A stretch of DNA of 64,000 bases from an uncultured Ileibacterium sp. (GCA_902488835.1 CABTXQ010000002.1:9436-73435); one strand, 5' to 3'. Shown: positions 8,166 to 17,542, counted from the stretch's first letter. The notes: a model not told the origin generated them from the sequence alone. Numbers and translations: made by a program.

Positions 8166-9177
8166 CAAGAAACTTGACAGTAGATTCAAATTATTGGTTG
8201 TTTCTCTTATATTACTTTTATTTATATTGATAATATTTTCTTTTGGAATGGGAAGATATTCAATCTCAGTATATGAAATTTTTGATTCCATATATAAAAA
8301 AGCAAGGAATATTCCCATAGAAAATAATACAGTTGAGGCAATATTGTTCCATGTAAGGCTTCCGAGAATAGTTTTTTCAATATTGGTTGGTGCGGCATTA
8401 TCAGTTGCAGGTGCATGCTATCAGGGGTTGTTCAAGAATCCTCTCGTTAGTTCGGACGTCATAGGAGCGTCCGGAGGAGCAGCCTTTGGTGCTGCACTTG
8501 CAATATTAATGGGCTTGTCAACGGCAGGTATTTCTCTTTTTTCTTTTACATGGAGCATTATTGCCGTGCTTATTGTTTACATGGTAGGAAACACTCTAAA
8601 GATAAATCCAATACTTGGACTCGTGCTTTCTGGAATAATGATAGGTGCGTTATTTAATTCTGGACTTTCGTTCCTAAAACTTGTCGCAGATCCAATGGAT
8701 CAGCTACCGCAAATCACTTATTGGCTCATGGGATCGCTAAGCGGAACAAAGACAAAGGATATAATCCCGGTATCAATTATTATGGCGGTCGCAATGATTG
8801 TGCTTTGGTCTTCCAGATGGCATTTGAACCTTCTTACATTCAGCGATGAAGAGGCAATAACGATGGGACTGAATGTTAAGAAGCTAAGGTTGATAGTCAT
8901 TATCCAAGCTACTCTTCTAACTGCTGCATCAATCGCTGTTTCAGGTGTTATTGGATGGATAAGCCTTGCTGTACCACATTTTGCAAGAATGCTTTCAGGA
9001 AGCGATTATAGAAGATTACTGCCGTTATCAATGCTTATTGGTAGTAATTTCTTACTTATTGTGGACAATATCTCAAGACTTACATTTTCTTCAGAAATAC
9101 CACTTGGAATAATTACATCATTGGTGGGAGTTCCACTTTTCCTCTTCCTGCTTAAAAGAGAGGGGAGGCGTTACTGA
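8155..9177 (+). CDS. FecCD-family ABC transporter permease (system 2)
   Basis: A membrane subunit of 340 residues, paralogous to the protein at 3051. It shares VRLPRIVFSILVGAALSVAG, FKNPLVSSDVIGASGGAAFG and the coupling segment GVIGWISLAVPHFARMLSG. The ATG at 8155 (MADNKKL) is preferred to a TTG five codons upstream, and lies inside the methyltransferase gene. It ends as TGATG with the ATPase start, so translation is probably coupled. The membrane topology is that of BtuC-type importers. Confidence 0.92.
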   Translation: MADNKKLDSRFKLLVVSLILLLFILIIFSFGMGRYSISVYEIFDSIYKKARNIPIENNTVEAILFHVRLPRIVFSILVGAALSVAGACYQGLFKNPLVSSDVIGASGGAAFGAALAILMGLSTAGISLFSFTWSIIAVLIVYMVGNTLKINPILGLVLSGIMIGALFNSGLSFLKLVADPMDQLPQITYWLMGSLSGTKTKDIIPVSIIMAVAMIVLWSSRWHLNLLTFSDEEAITMGLNVKKLRLIVIIQATLLTAASIAVSGVIGWISLAVPHFARMLSGSDYRRLLPLSMLIGSNFLLIVDNISRLTFSSEIPLGIITSLVGVPLFLFLLKREGRRY

Positions 9178-9947
9178 TGCTGGATGTAAAAAATTTAAGT
9201 TTTTCTTATGGTAAGAAAAATGTGCTTAACAATATAAATTTTTCATTAGAATATGGTAAACTAATTTGCCTTCTGGGAGTCAATGGTGCTGGAAAAAGCA
9301 CCTTGTTCAAGTGCATACTTCAGATATTTAATAATTATTCGGGTAATATATCTGTAGATTCGAATGACTTAAAAAAAATGAAGCATAGTGAGATTGCAAA
9401 ACTGCTTTCATATATACCGCAGGAGCATAGAGGCGTGTTCAACTATACTGTAGAGCAGGTTATACTGATGAGCACAACTACTGATTCAATTTTTTCAAAA
9501 CCTGGAGAGGATGAAATTCTGAGGGTTGAAAGGGTCTTGGATAAGATAAAGATACAGAATCTAAGATATAGAGGATACATGGAGCTTTCTGGAGGAGAAA
9601 GACAACTTGTTTTGGTTGCAAGGGCACTTGCACAAGATTCTAAGATATTGATAATGGATGAACCTACATCAAATTTGGATTTCAGGAATCAGATATATCT
9701 TATGAGTTTGCTTAAGAAACTTGCATCTGACGGATATACAATTTTTATTTCTATGCATAATCCGGATTTCGCTCTAAGATATGCGGATGAGGTCGTGGTT
9801 CTCGACAATAAAAGAATAAAGGCTAAGGGAAGACCTATGGAAGTAATGACTGATGAACTTCTTAGCGAGATTTATCAAAGTCAAATTACCGTATCAAGTA
9901 TAGAAAACTCCGATATTAAAACATGTATAGCAAAGGTAGATCTATAA
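9177..9947 (+). CDS. FecE/BtuD-type ABC transporter ATPase (system 2)
   Basis: The energy-coupling subunit of system 2. It has Walker A GVNGAGKST, signature LSGGERQLVLVARAL, Walker B ILIMDEPTSNLD and the switch-histidine segment SMHNPDFA. Length (256) is normal. It overlaps the permease by one base and the downstream NTPase by one base (TAATG), continuing the coupled arrangement. The partner receptor and permease are at 6390 and 8155. Confidence 0.92.
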   Translation: MLDVKNLSFSYGKKNVLNNINFSLEYGKLICLLGVNGAGKSTLFKCILQIFNNYSGNISVDSNDLKKMKHSEIAKLLSYIPQEHRGVFNYTVEQVILMSTTTDSIFSKPGEDEILRVERVLDKIKIQNLRYRGYMELSGGERQLVLVARALAQDSKILIMDEPTSNLDFRNQIYLMSLLKKLASDGYTIFISMHNPDFALRYADEVVVLDNKRIKAKGRPMEVMTDELLSEIYQSQITVSSIENSDIKTCIAKVDL

Positions 9948-10699
9948 TGAAAACATTACTTTTAACAGGAAGAATGGGCTCTGGAAAGAGCTCTTTTATT
10001 AATGAATTATTTATGCTTTTAAATGTGCCGCTTACAGGTCTTAGGAGCATAAGACATTTTGAAGATGGAAAATTCACTGGATTCGATATGACAATCGTCG
10101 AGGACTTTGCTATAAAGGATTCATGGGAACTTGCTAGATTTAGAGGTAATGAAACTAGAATAAATGCAGATTTTAAGAAGGCTACTGAATTTTTGAACAA
10201 TTTGCACAGAAAGGAACCAGTATTCATAGATGAACTTGGAAGATTTGAGAGAAATGAAAATGAATACCTCAGAGCTGTTGAAAAGCTTATAAATTCAGAT
10301 ACTAAATCGATAATATCATTAAAAAAAGAAGACCTTCCTTTTAACAATCACTTAATCGAAATGTCAAGTTATAATAAAAATATAAAATTTATCGATCTGG
10401 ATATTATAAGTAAAGAAAAGCTTGATGAGTTTATTATGAACATATCAGGGATTAAAAAGGAGAAAATTAAAAAAACCGTACTATATTGCGAAGAATACGA
10501 AAAGAACATAAAACAATCAATTTACAACAAAAAAATTCATTTTTATAAAATTGAAAACATCTTCAATATGACGGCAGAATTTCTAAATAAGGAAAGAAAA
10601 AATTCAGAAATCTTCTATTACTTTACAAAGAACATAGATGAAATGAAGAGAGCTTCTGATATTGGATTTGTAGTACTAGACGATTTGAACAAAATATAA
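9947..10699 (+). CDS. THEP1-like P-loop NTPase
   Basis: A 250-residue protein with N-terminal Walker A GRMGSGKSS. Segments match the nucleoside-triphosphatase THEP1 (NTPase_1) layout: TGLRSIRHFEDGKFTGFDM after the P-loop, and the Walker B-like VFIDELGRFERNENEYLRAV near residue 90. The C-terminal half (after about residue 140) is Lys/Asn-rich and not recognised. The ATG at 9947 overlaps the ATPase stop; a longer frame from 9923 lies inside the ATPase and is rejected. Its role beside a metal-chelate importer is unknown. Members of this family hydrolyse NTPs in vitro without a settled pathway. Confidence 0.6.
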   Translation: MKTLLLTGRMGSGKSSFINELFMLLNVPLTGLRSIRHFEDGKFTGFDMTIVEDFAIKDSWELARFRGNETRINADFKKATEFLNNLHRKEPVFIDELGRFERNENEYLRAVEKLINSDTKSIISLKKEDLPFNNHLIEMSSYNKNIKFIDLDIISKEKLDEFIMNISGIKKEKIKKTVLYCEEYEKNIKQSIYNKKIHFYKIENIFNMTAEFLNKERKNSEIFYYFTKNIDEMKRASDIGFVVLDDLNKI

Positions 10700-10722
10700 T
10701 TATAGAAAAATCAATATAAAGA

Positions 10723-10731
10723 TGATAAAAT
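10723..10731 (+). promoter_or_regulatory. extended -10 promoter element before buk
   Basis: TGATAAAAT forms an extended -10 hexamer 39 bp before the butyrate kinase ATG. There is no good -35 box, so the call is tentative. Confidence 0.4.
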
Positions 10732-10769
10732 ACCTCAGATGACAAATTAAAGAAAGGATAATTATTTAG

Positions 10770-11918
10770 ATGAAAAAAGAAAAAATACTTGTGCTCAATT
10801 TGGGATCGACATCCAGTAAGATTGCGGTTTTTGAAAATGATAAAGAGATATTCAGCGAGACACTTAGACATTCTAATGAGGAGATGTCAAAGTTCAACGA
10901 TGTTCTTGAACAGTTTGACTTCAGAAAAGAGCTGATCTATAAAGCGCTTGAAAAGAACAATATTCCTGTTAGCTCATTGACTGCTGCATGTTCAAGAGGT
11001 GGCAATATAATTGCCTGCCCTCATGGTGCGATTGAAATTGATCAGGAAATGATTGATTATCTTACAAGACCTGAAGACATGTATAAACACGCATCGCTCC
11101 TAGGGAGCATGATTGCATACGACCTTCATAAGGAATATGGAATACCTGCATGCATATATGATGCAATAGGCACAGACGAGATGCAGCCTGTTGCAAGAGT
11201 TACCGGAGTGCCTGAAATCCCTCGTTTCACAGTTGGCCATATGCTTAATACGAGAGCTATGGCAATAAAGTGCGCAGAAGAAGTTCTAAATAAACCTTTT
11301 AATGAATGCACATTTATCGTTGCTCACCTTGGAGGTGGAAGCTCAATAAGGCTATATCATAATGGTGTTAATATTGACTGTGTTAATGACGATGAAGGTA
11401 ATTTCACACCTGAACGTGCCGGCGGAATGAGTTCAAAGGAACTTGCTAACTTCTGCTTTAATTCCGGGCTCACTTCAAAGGAGGTCATGAAAAAACTTCA
11501 CGGCGAAGGGGGACTCGCAGCGCACCTCGGTACAAAGGATGCTATTGAGGTAGAGAAGATGATTGAAGCAGGAGATAAGTATGCAAAGATCATTTACGAG
11601 GGAATGTGCTATAGAATAGCTAAGGACATTGGAACATTAGCGGTTCCGGTTTCCGGGAAGGTAGACAGGATTATTTTGACCGGCGGAATTGCTCATTCAA
11701 AGATGTTGACAAGCTACATAGAGAATCTTGTATCATGGATTGCTCCTGTTGAGATAATGGCTGGTGAATATGAGATGGAGGCCCTTGCTTCAGGTATCTT
11801 GAGGGTTCTTACGGGTGAAGAAAAGGCAAGAAATTTCGGCAAGGTTAAGGCTGAAGCAAAGGATAGGATAAGAATTTGTGAAGGAGTTGAACCATACACA
11901 GTACCGAAAAGACAGTGA
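10770..11918 (+). CDS. buk: butyrate kinase
   Basis: This acetokinase-family enzyme interconverts butyryl phosphate plus ADP with butyrate plus ATP, the last ATP-forming step of butyrate (or branched-acid) fermentation. Visible family motifs are the N-terminal phosphate loop LNLGSTSSKIAVF, AHLGGGSSIRL, DDEGNFTPERAGGM and the C-terminal ILTGGIAHS. The product (382 residues) is slightly longer than usual because of a C-terminal tail after the ILRVLTGEEKA motif. The partner phosphotransbutyrylase (ptb) is not in the window, so butyryl or isobutyryl phosphate must come from elsewhere. Use of branched substrates would fit the nearby 2-oxoacid ferredoxin oxidoreductase, but that is inference. Confidence 0.95.
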   Translation: MKKEKILVLNLGSTSSKIAVFENDKEIFSETLRHSNEEMSKFNDVLEQFDFRKELIYKALEKNNIPVSSLTAACSRGGNIIACPHGAIEIDQEMIDYLTRPEDMYKHASLLGSMIAYDLHKEYGIPACIYDAIGTDEMQPVARVTGVPEIPRFTVGHMLNTRAMAIKCAEEVLNKPFNECTFIVAHLGGGSSIRLYHNGVNIDCVNDDEGNFTPERAGGMSSKELANFCFNSGLTSKEVMKKLHGEGGLAAHLGTKDAIEVEKMIEAGDKYAKIIYEGMCYRIAKDIGTLAVPVSGKVDRIILTGGIAHSKMLTSYIENLVSWIAPVEIMAGEYEMEALASGILRVLTGEEKARNFGKVKAEAKDRIRICEGVEPYTVPKRQ

Positions 11919-11954
11919 TTGATAATTAATTGGTAGCGAATGGGGAGAATTGCT

Positions 11955-13001
11955 ATGGCTAAACGCAAACTATTTTTTGCCTCAGATTATATGGAGGGGG
12001 CACATCAAAATATCATAGATAAGATGGTTGAAACCAACATGGAAAGCACTGTTGGGTATGGGTATGATGAATATAGCGATTCAGCCAAAAAAAGGATTAG
12101 GAAGGCTTGTAAAAGTAATAATGCGAGAGTTGAATTACTAGTTGGTGGCACACAGACAAATGCAACTGTTATAGGAGCTTTTCTTAGAACATATGAAGGC
12201 TTAATATCTGCAAAATCCGGACATATTGCAACGCACGAGGCGGGAGCTATAGAACTTGGTGGGCACAAAGTCCTTGAACTGGAACCGCATGAAGGGAAGA
12301 TCACGGGAGAGCAGATTAAGAAATATTTGAAAGACTATCTTAAGGATGGCAATGTGGAACACTTTGTCGTGCCTGGAATGGTATATATATCACAACCTAC
12401 TGAATACGGCACTCTTTATTCATTAAAAGAACTTACAGAGATTTCTAATGTATGTAAGGAATATGGCCTTTATCTTTACGTTGATGGAGCAAGACTTGCA
12501 TATGCACTTTCAAGTCCCATAAATGATGTGAGCCTTGCTGATCTGGCAAGAATTTCAGATGTTTTCTACATAGGGGGAACAAAATGCGGAGCTCTTTTCG
12601 GTGAAGCGGTTGTAATCCCTAATCCTGATATTGTATCTCACTTTTTTAATATAATAAAACAACATGGTGCATGTCTTGCAAAGGGAAGAATGCTAGGCAT
12701 TCAGTTTGATGAGTTGTTCAAGGATGACCTCTACCTAAGAATAGGTGACCCTGCTATCAAGTATGCAGAAATGATAAAAGAGGCACTTATAGCAAGCGGA
12801 TATAAACTTTTCTTTGATTCCCCGACGAACCAAATTTTCTTCGTGATAGATAATGATAAGATGGAAAAACTTGGCGAAAATGTTGAATATGCATATGGTG
12901 AGACATATGATAGCGATAGTACCGTCATAAGACTCGCAACCAGTTGGGCGACAAGAGAGAAAGATGTTGAGGAATTGTTACGAATTATCAGCAATCTATA
13001 G
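11955..13001 (+). CDS. low-specificity L-threonine aldolase (beta-eliminating lyase family)
   Basis: A PLP enzyme of the fold-type I aldolase family that cleaves threonine or allo-threonine to glycine and acetaldehyde. The PLP lysine is in YIGGTKCGALFGEAVV. LYVDGARLAYAL holds the aspartate that contacts the pyridine nitrogen, and SGHIATHEAGAIELGGHKV is the substrate-site block. Length (348) is normal. The ATG at 11955 follows GGGGAG by 7 nt and is preferred over an ATG five codons earlier that overlaps this site. It starts about 35 nt after buk and may share its transcript. Confidence 0.88.
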   Translation: MAKRKLFFASDYMEGAHQNIIDKMVETNMESTVGYGYDEYSDSAKKRIRKACKSNNARVELLVGGTQTNATVIGAFLRTYEGLISAKSGHIATHEAGAIELGGHKVLELEPHEGKITGEQIKKYLKDYLKDGNVEHFVVPGMVYISQPTEYGTLYSLKELTEISNVCKEYGLYLYVDGARLAYALSSPINDVSLADLARISDVFYIGGTKCGALFGEAVVIPNPDIVSHFFNIIKQHGACLAKGRMLGIQFDELFKDDLYLRIGDPAIKYAEMIKEALIASGYKLFFDSPTNQIFFVIDNDKMEKLGENVEYAYGETYDSDSTVIRLATSWATREKDVEELLRIISNL

Positions 13002-13021
13002 ATGTTTTATAGGAATTAATT

Positions 13022-13717
13022 ATGTTGTTTGATGACAAGGAAGAGATTCAATTATCCGAGAGCTTCAGTGTTGCAATCGTACTTGCTATTGCCGGAGGTT
13101 TTCTTGATGCATATACATTTATATGTAGGGGAGGCGTATTTGCAAATGCTCAGACAGGTAATATAGTTCTGCTCGGCATGGGACTTGCCGTACAAAATTA
13201 CGCTCTTGTAAAGTCAGCAATTTCCCCCATATTCGCTTTCATGCTCGGAGTTTTTATAGCGGAACTCATTAAGTCAAAATTCAAGACCCCTCATGACAGA
13301 CCACTTCATTGGAGACACGGAGTTCTTATAATTGAAATCATTATTCTCACAATAGCTGCAATTATACCTATAGGAGAAATGAATCAGCTCGTAAATGTCA
13401 TGGTATCTTTTGTGTGCTCTTTGCAGGTTCAAACATTTAGAACGGTGCACGGAAACAACTTCGCATCAACAATGTGTACAGGTAATTTAAGGAGTGGAAC
13501 CGATGCGCTTTTTAAATATATGAAAACAAAAAAAACAGAACATATCAAAAAAACTGCATGCTATTACGGGATAATAATATGCTTTATCATAGGAGCGATT
13601 ATAGGAACTATAGTATCTAAAAGAAGACCTGAATTTGCGGTTTTTATTCCGGTCACTATATACATTGCGGCTTTTATTCTTATGGTAAAGTGGGATAAAA
13701 TTCTAGATAGAGGTTAA
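13022..13717 (+). CDS. YoaK family membrane protein (DUF1275)
   Basis: A 231-residue polytopic membrane protein. The N-terminal pattern GGFLDAYTFICRGGVFANAQTGNIVLLG is the hallmark of the YoaK/DUF1275 family, followed by a central QVQTFRTVHGNNFASTMCTGNLRSG block and several hydrophobic helices. The family's biochemical role is not settled. It lies 20 nt after the threonine aldolase and 2 nt before msrB, so it belongs to the same run of genes. Confidence 0.8.
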   Translation: MLFDDKEEIQLSESFSVAIVLAIAGGFLDAYTFICRGGVFANAQTGNIVLLGMGLAVQNYALVKSAISPIFAFMLGVFIAELIKSKFKTPHDRPLHWRHGVLIIEIIILTIAAIIPIGEMNQLVNVMVSFVCSLQVQTFRTVHGNNFASTMCTGNLRSGTDALFKYMKTKKTEHIKKTACYYGIIICFIIGAIIGTIVSKRRPEFAVFIPVTIYIAAFILMVKWDKILDRG

Positions 13718-13719
13718 TT

Positions 13720-14160
13720 ATGGTGAAAAACAAAAAAGAAATAAGCGAACTCGATGAAATATCAAAAGCTGTTATGTTTGATGCTGCAACTGAAAGACCT
13801 TTTAGCAGTCCATTGAACGATGAATATAGACCGGGTATATATGTTGATAAACTTAATGGTGAAGTGATTTTTTCATCTGACGATAAATTTGATTCAGGCT
13901 GCGGATGGCCAAGTTTTTCAAGACCGATAAATAAAGAAAGTGTTAGCGAAAGTGAAGATCTGAGTTTTGGAATGAATAGGACAGAGGTGAAATCTACTGA
14001 ATCCGGAATACATCTGGGGCATGTTTTCTCTGACGGACCATTATCTATGGGCGGACTTAGATACTGTATCAACGGAGCGGCACTCGTATTTATTCCTTAT
14101 GATGAAATGGATGATAAAGGTTATTCATCTTTTAAAAAATATGTAAAAAAATTTAATTAA
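13720..14160 (+). CDS. msrB: peptide-methionine (R)-S-oxide reductase MsrB
   Basis: MsrB repairs the R-epimer of methionine sulfoxide in proteins, using thiol reductants. Family motifs are [24 protein letters not shown] and [12 protein letters not shown], the last holding the catalytic cysteine. The zinc-binding CxxC pairs of many MsrB proteins are absent, as in other zinc-free members. Length (146) is normal. It starts 2 nt after the YoaK-like gene. No MsrA domain is fused. Confidence 0.94.
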   Translation: MVKNKKEISELDEISKAVMFDAATERPFSSPLNDEYRPGIYVDKLNGEVIFSSDDKFDSGCGWPSFSRPINKESVSESEDLSFGMNRTEVKSTESGIHLGHVFSDGPLSMGGLRYCINGAALVFIPYDEMDDKGYSSFKKYVKKFN

Positions 14161-14183
14161 AACTTTTTGGAGAGATAGAGATA

Positions 14184-15224
14184 ATGAATTTTGTTAAGAA
14201 AAATGGATTAGGAATTTTAATTTGCTTTATTATTGCAATACCATCTTGGCTCCTTGGAAGGCAATTTCCAGTTATAGGAGGACCAATAATATCAATCATA
14301 ATCGGTATGATAATTGCTTTATTTTGGAAAGAAAGAGACAAATCTAATCCTGGAATAAATTGGACATCAAAGAAAATACTTCAGACTGCAGTCGTTTTAC
14401 TTGGCTTCGGTATGAATCTTGGAGTAATAATAAGAGTGGGGGGAGAATCTCTTCCGATAATAATAAGCACAATAACTATTTCATTGCTTATAGCAGCAAT
14501 ATTACATAAGGTTATGAAGATCGATAGCAATATTGCTACACTTGTAGGAGTTGGATCATCAATTTGCGGAGGGTCCGCTGTCGCGGCAACAGCACCGGTA
14601 ATTGATGCTGATGACAGTGAGGTTGCACAGGCAATATCTGTAATATTCTTCTTCAATGTGATTGCTGCAATCATTTTTCCTATGCTTGGTAATGCAATAG
14701 GTTTTGATACGACAAGTGGACATGCGTTTGGAATATTTTCTGGAACTGCCATCAATGACACATCATCTGTAACGGCAGCAGCTTCTACTTGGGACAGCAT
14801 GTGGAATCTTGGTAATCAGACTCTGGATGAGGCGGTTCTTGTCAAGCTAACAAGGACACTTGCAATTATACCTATAACACTGGGCATTGCAGTATTAAGG
14901 CAAAAAAGAAATAAGTCGGAAAACACAGGGGAAGTTAAGGGATTCAGCCTGAAAAAATCGTTCCCGATGTTTATTTTATACTTCGTAATCGCTTCAATAA
15001 TAACAACGATTTCGGTTTCCTTAGGCGTTGATGCTTCTATATTTTCACCATTCAAGGAGCTCTCTAAATTTCTTATAATAATGGCTATGGCTGCAATAGG
15101 ACTTAATAGTAATATGGTGAAATTAATAAAAACAGGCGGGAAACCTATAATCCTAGGGGCGTGTTGCTGGATTGGGATTACGGTAGTAAGCCTGTTAATG
15201 CAAAAGGTTCTAAATATTTGGTAA
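14184..15224 (+). CDS. YeiH family putative sulfate exporter
   Basis: A 346-residue membrane protein with about ten hydrophobic helices. Family signatures are [16 protein letters not shown] near the N-terminus, [16 protein letters not shown], and the central [20 protein letters not shown] with [19 protein letters not shown] (PF03601). The family is annotated as exporting sulfate or sulfonates mainly from homology. A GGAGAGA site precedes the ATG. It converges on the class II aldolase gene, with only 8 bp between stops and no hairpin recognised there. Confidence 0.85.
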   Translation: MNFVKKNGLGILICFIIAIPSWLLGRQFPVIGGPIISIIIGMIIALFWKERDKSNPGINWTSKKILQTAVVLLGFGMNLGVIIRVGGESLPIIISTITISLLIAAILHKVMKIDSNIATLVGVGSSICGGSAVAATAPVIDADDSEVAQAISVIFFFNVIAAIIFPMLGNAIGFDTTSGHAFGIFSGTAINDTSSVTAAASTWDSMWNLGNQTLDEAVLVKLTRTLAIIPITLGIAVLRQKRNKSENTGEVKGFSLKKSFPMFILYFVIASIITTISVSLGVDASIFSPFKELSKFLIIMAMAAIGLNSNMVKLIKTGGKPIILGACCWIGITVVSLLMQKVLNIW

Positions 15225-15232
15225 TGTCTAAA

Positions 15233-16408
15233 TCAGATTTCAAGAAGAACGGAAGCCTTTGTTTCAGCCGCATCAGATATAATGAATGCAGTTTTCAAAT
15301 CTTTAGCTGTAAAAATTGCTCCGTGGTTTGCCATTATGCATGCGTTACTCGTACTTAGACATTCATTTACTGTGTTAATTTGATCATCAGTACCAGGAAG
15401 TGCAAAATCACATACTTTAACATCTCCAATCAATTCGTTTAGAACTGGATTTGTCAGTTTGAAACCGACTTTAGAAGCTGCAAATACACTTAGAGCAACC
15501 GAGTGAGTGTGTATTATTGCATTACATTCTGGCTTTTTTAGATATATAGCAGCGTGAAGAGAGGTTTCAGAACTTGGGAGCCTATCGTTATCTGAATAAT
15601 CTAATGTTTTGAGATTTACTTTAACAATATCTTCTATTTTCATATCTTTATAATTCATCGAAGAAGGAGTTATAAGCATCTCATCATCATTTAGCCTGAC
15701 TGATAAATTGCCCCACGTACCCTGTATTAGAGATCTGTTACACAATTCAAGTGCCGTTTCAATCAATTCGTATCTTAGACTGTTTTCACGCTCATCAGAA
15801 CGAACGAATGAAACTGCAGAACCTTTATTCTTAGCTTTATAGCTATATTTATAATATTTATGAAGGTTGGTAGAAGTATTCTTTTTTAGATGCTTTACCC
15901 CTCCAAGCTTTTTACCGTAAACCTCCACCTGAATTGATTTTTCTAGTATTAGAGCAGCTGAAATAGCTGAATCGAGATCTTTTCCAACAGCAATAACTCC
16001 AACATTTTTAATTATACAAACATCGATATGTTTTATAGCTTTTATAATAGATGAAGCCTTTGCATTTTCGATTATCTTAATAGAAGGACCTGCAAGTTCA
16101 GCAAGATCCATTAATGATGGATAAATATTTTTGTATGAATTTGAAAAATCAACAGACATTTCTGAACAAATAAAAATGATGGCATTTATATCATTTCTCT
16201 TACGAAAGACTTTACTAAATATATCTGAACCAAGTTTATACTGTTTAACATTCTCTTCTCTAATAGATGAAAGCATTAGGTTTTCTTCGCTCATAAGGTA
16301 TGAACCATCATTTAGGCGAAGCATAATCTGGCCGAATGGTTTGTTATAACGATTATTAAATATTAATTTTTTTTCAAGCATTAGCTTAAGTGCGTCATCT
16401 TTATACAT
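15233..16408 (-). CDS. tandem class II aldolase/adducin-like protein
   Basis: A 391-residue protein. The C-terminal half (about 210-391) is a class II aldolase/adducin domain: GTWGNLSVRL, LITPSSMNYKDM, SSETSLHAAIYLKKP and the zinc-binding IIHTHSVALSVFA plus ANHGAIF, the layout of L-fuculose-phosphate aldolase. The N-terminal half (about 1-165) looks like a second, degenerate copy: GQIMLRLNDGSYLMS, RNDINAIIFICSEM and IIKNVGVIAVGKDLDSA line up with the same landmarks, but the HTH zinc histidines are gone. Single-domain relatives are about 200-230 residues, so this is a duplication. Substrate unknown; it could be a sugar-phosphate aldolase or decarboxylase. Confidence 0.8.
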   Translation of the reverse strand: MYKDDALKLMLEKKLIFNNRYNKPFGQIMLRLNDGSYLMSEENLMLSSIREENVKQYKLGSDIFSKVFRKRNDINAIIFICSEMSVDFSNSYKNIYPSLMDLAELAGPSIKIIENAKASSIIKAIKHIDVCIIKNVGVIAVGKDLDSAISAALILEKSIQVEVYGKKLGGVKHLKKNTSTNLHKYYKYSYKAKNKGSAVSFVRSDERENSLRYELIETALELCNRSLIQGTWGNLSVRLNDDEMLITPSSMNYKDMKIEDIVKVNLKTLDYSDNDRLPSSETSLHAAIYLKKPECNAIIHTHSVALSVFAASKVGFKLTNPVLNELIGDVKVCDFALPGTDDQINTVNECLSTSNACIMANHGAIFTAKDLKTAFIISDAAETKASVLLEI

Positions 16409-16518
16409 TTTCTCTATCTTTTCCTTATCATCTTTATTAATAAAATAATTATGGTAATTTTATCATCAAATGCGAGTCTTAATGTAAAAATTATCTAAAA
16501 ATTCGGCTTTATAATACA

Positions 16519-16547
16519 TTGACTGTTAACCTATGATATTATATAGT
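16519..16547 (+). promoter_or_regulatory. promoter of the 2-oxoacid:ferredoxin oxidoreductase operon
   Basis: TTGACT (16519-16524) and TATAGT (16542-16547) are spaced by 17 bp, 36 bp before the first ATG at 16583. Confidence 0.78.
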
Positions 16548-16582
16548 AACCATGGTAAAATAGTAAACGAGGTATTGACTTT

Positions 16583-17290
16583 ATGGATATTTTTTACGAA
16601 CCGGAGAAGACATATTTTGACTTACTTAATGAGAAGAACAACTTTCTATTTATTGGAGAAGCAGGTAGTGGAAAGAGTGAAATTGTTCTAAACACAGCTG
16701 TTTGGCTCGCAAAGAACAAGCAGAAGGCGGTCCATGTATACGATATGGATCAGAGTAAGCCACTTTTCAGATCTAGAGATATGGCTGAAAGCTTTGAGAG
16801 AAAAGGTGTAAAGATACATTTTCAAGAACAATATCTTGATGCTCCGTCAGTAGTTGGAGGTGTTCAGGCATCGCTATTGAGTGACGAATATACATTACTT
16901 GATATAGGCGGTAACGAATCTGCCGCAAGGGTTGCAGGTGTTTTTTCGCATATTCTTAAAGAAGATAATGCGGCACCTGTTTATATTGTCAATCCATATA
17001 GACCGTGGACTAGATCTATAGAGAATATAGATGGCACAATGTCACATATTCTAATGTCTATCAGGTTAAAGAAGATATATATTCTTGCAAACCCGAATCT
17101 TGGATACAATACGACGTCAGCTGAATTTATAGATGGTCTGGATAAAATCGATGAACTGCTTGGAGAGTTTACAATTATCAATAGTGCATGTGTCAGGTCA
17201 GAAATTTCAGATGAATTGGAAGGAAAAACGAATAAATCGCTATTCCCGCTTGATGAACTATACCTGACATACGAATGGGTAGATAAATAA
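16583..17290 (+). CDS. P-loop ATPase of unknown role, first gene of the Vor operon
   Basis: A 235-residue soluble protein with Walker A GEAGSGKSE near residue 30, a strand VHVYDMDQSKP after it, and a second acidic strand YTLLDIGGNES near residue 110. A later IYILANPNLGYN could be the base-recognition strand. The order resembles SIMIBI-class NTPases (MinD/ArsA/CobQ-like) more than AAA proteins, though the family is not identified. It precedes the ferredoxin subunit by about 28 nt and shares its promoter, so a part in assembling or controlling the oxidoreductase is plausible but unproven. Confidence 0.65.
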   Translation: MDIFYEPEKTYFDLLNEKNNFLFIGEAGSGKSEIVLNTAVWLAKNKQKAVHVYDMDQSKPLFRSRDMAESFERKGVKIHFQEQYLDAPSVVGGVQASLLSDEYTLLDIGGNESAARVAGVFSHILKEDNAAPVYIVNPYRPWTRSIENIDGTMSHILMSIRLKKIYILANPNLGYNTTSAEFIDGLDKIDELLGEFTIINSACVRSEISDELEGKTNKSLFPLDELYLTYEWVDK

Positions 17291-17318
17291 TATTAATATA
17301 TTTAAGGAGGTAATGTTG

Positions 17319-17531
17319 ATGGCTAAAGGTAGAGTAGTAATTAATCCGGAGTCATGCAAGTCATGCCAGTATTGTGTGATTTCATGTCCAAAAAAAGTTC
17401 TCGCCGTCGGCGATAAGGTTAATTCAAAGGGTTATCCTTATGTTGTGGCTAAGAACCCTGATGAATGTATAGGATGTGCTATGTGTGGGAACATATGTCC
17501 AGAGTCGGCTATTGAGGTATGGAGAGGATAA
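17319..17531 (+). CDS. vorD: 2-oxoacid:ferredoxin oxidoreductase, ferredoxin-like delta subunit
   Basis: A 70-residue protein with two [4Fe-4S] motifs, CKSCQYCVISCP and CIGCAMCGNICP. It passes electrons from the thiamine-pyrophosphate site to external ferredoxin. The start at 17319 is 8 nt after AAGGAGG; an ATG two codons earlier is too close to the site. It is followed by the alpha, beta and gamma subunits in the usual D-A-B-C order of Kor/Vor enzymes. The Vor symbol reflects resemblance, not measured substrate. Confidence 0.88.
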   Translation: MAKGRVVINPESCKSCQYCVISCPKKVLAVGDKVNSKGYPYVVAKNPDECIGCAMCGNICPESAIEVWRG

Positions 17532-17542
17532 GGAGGAATAAA

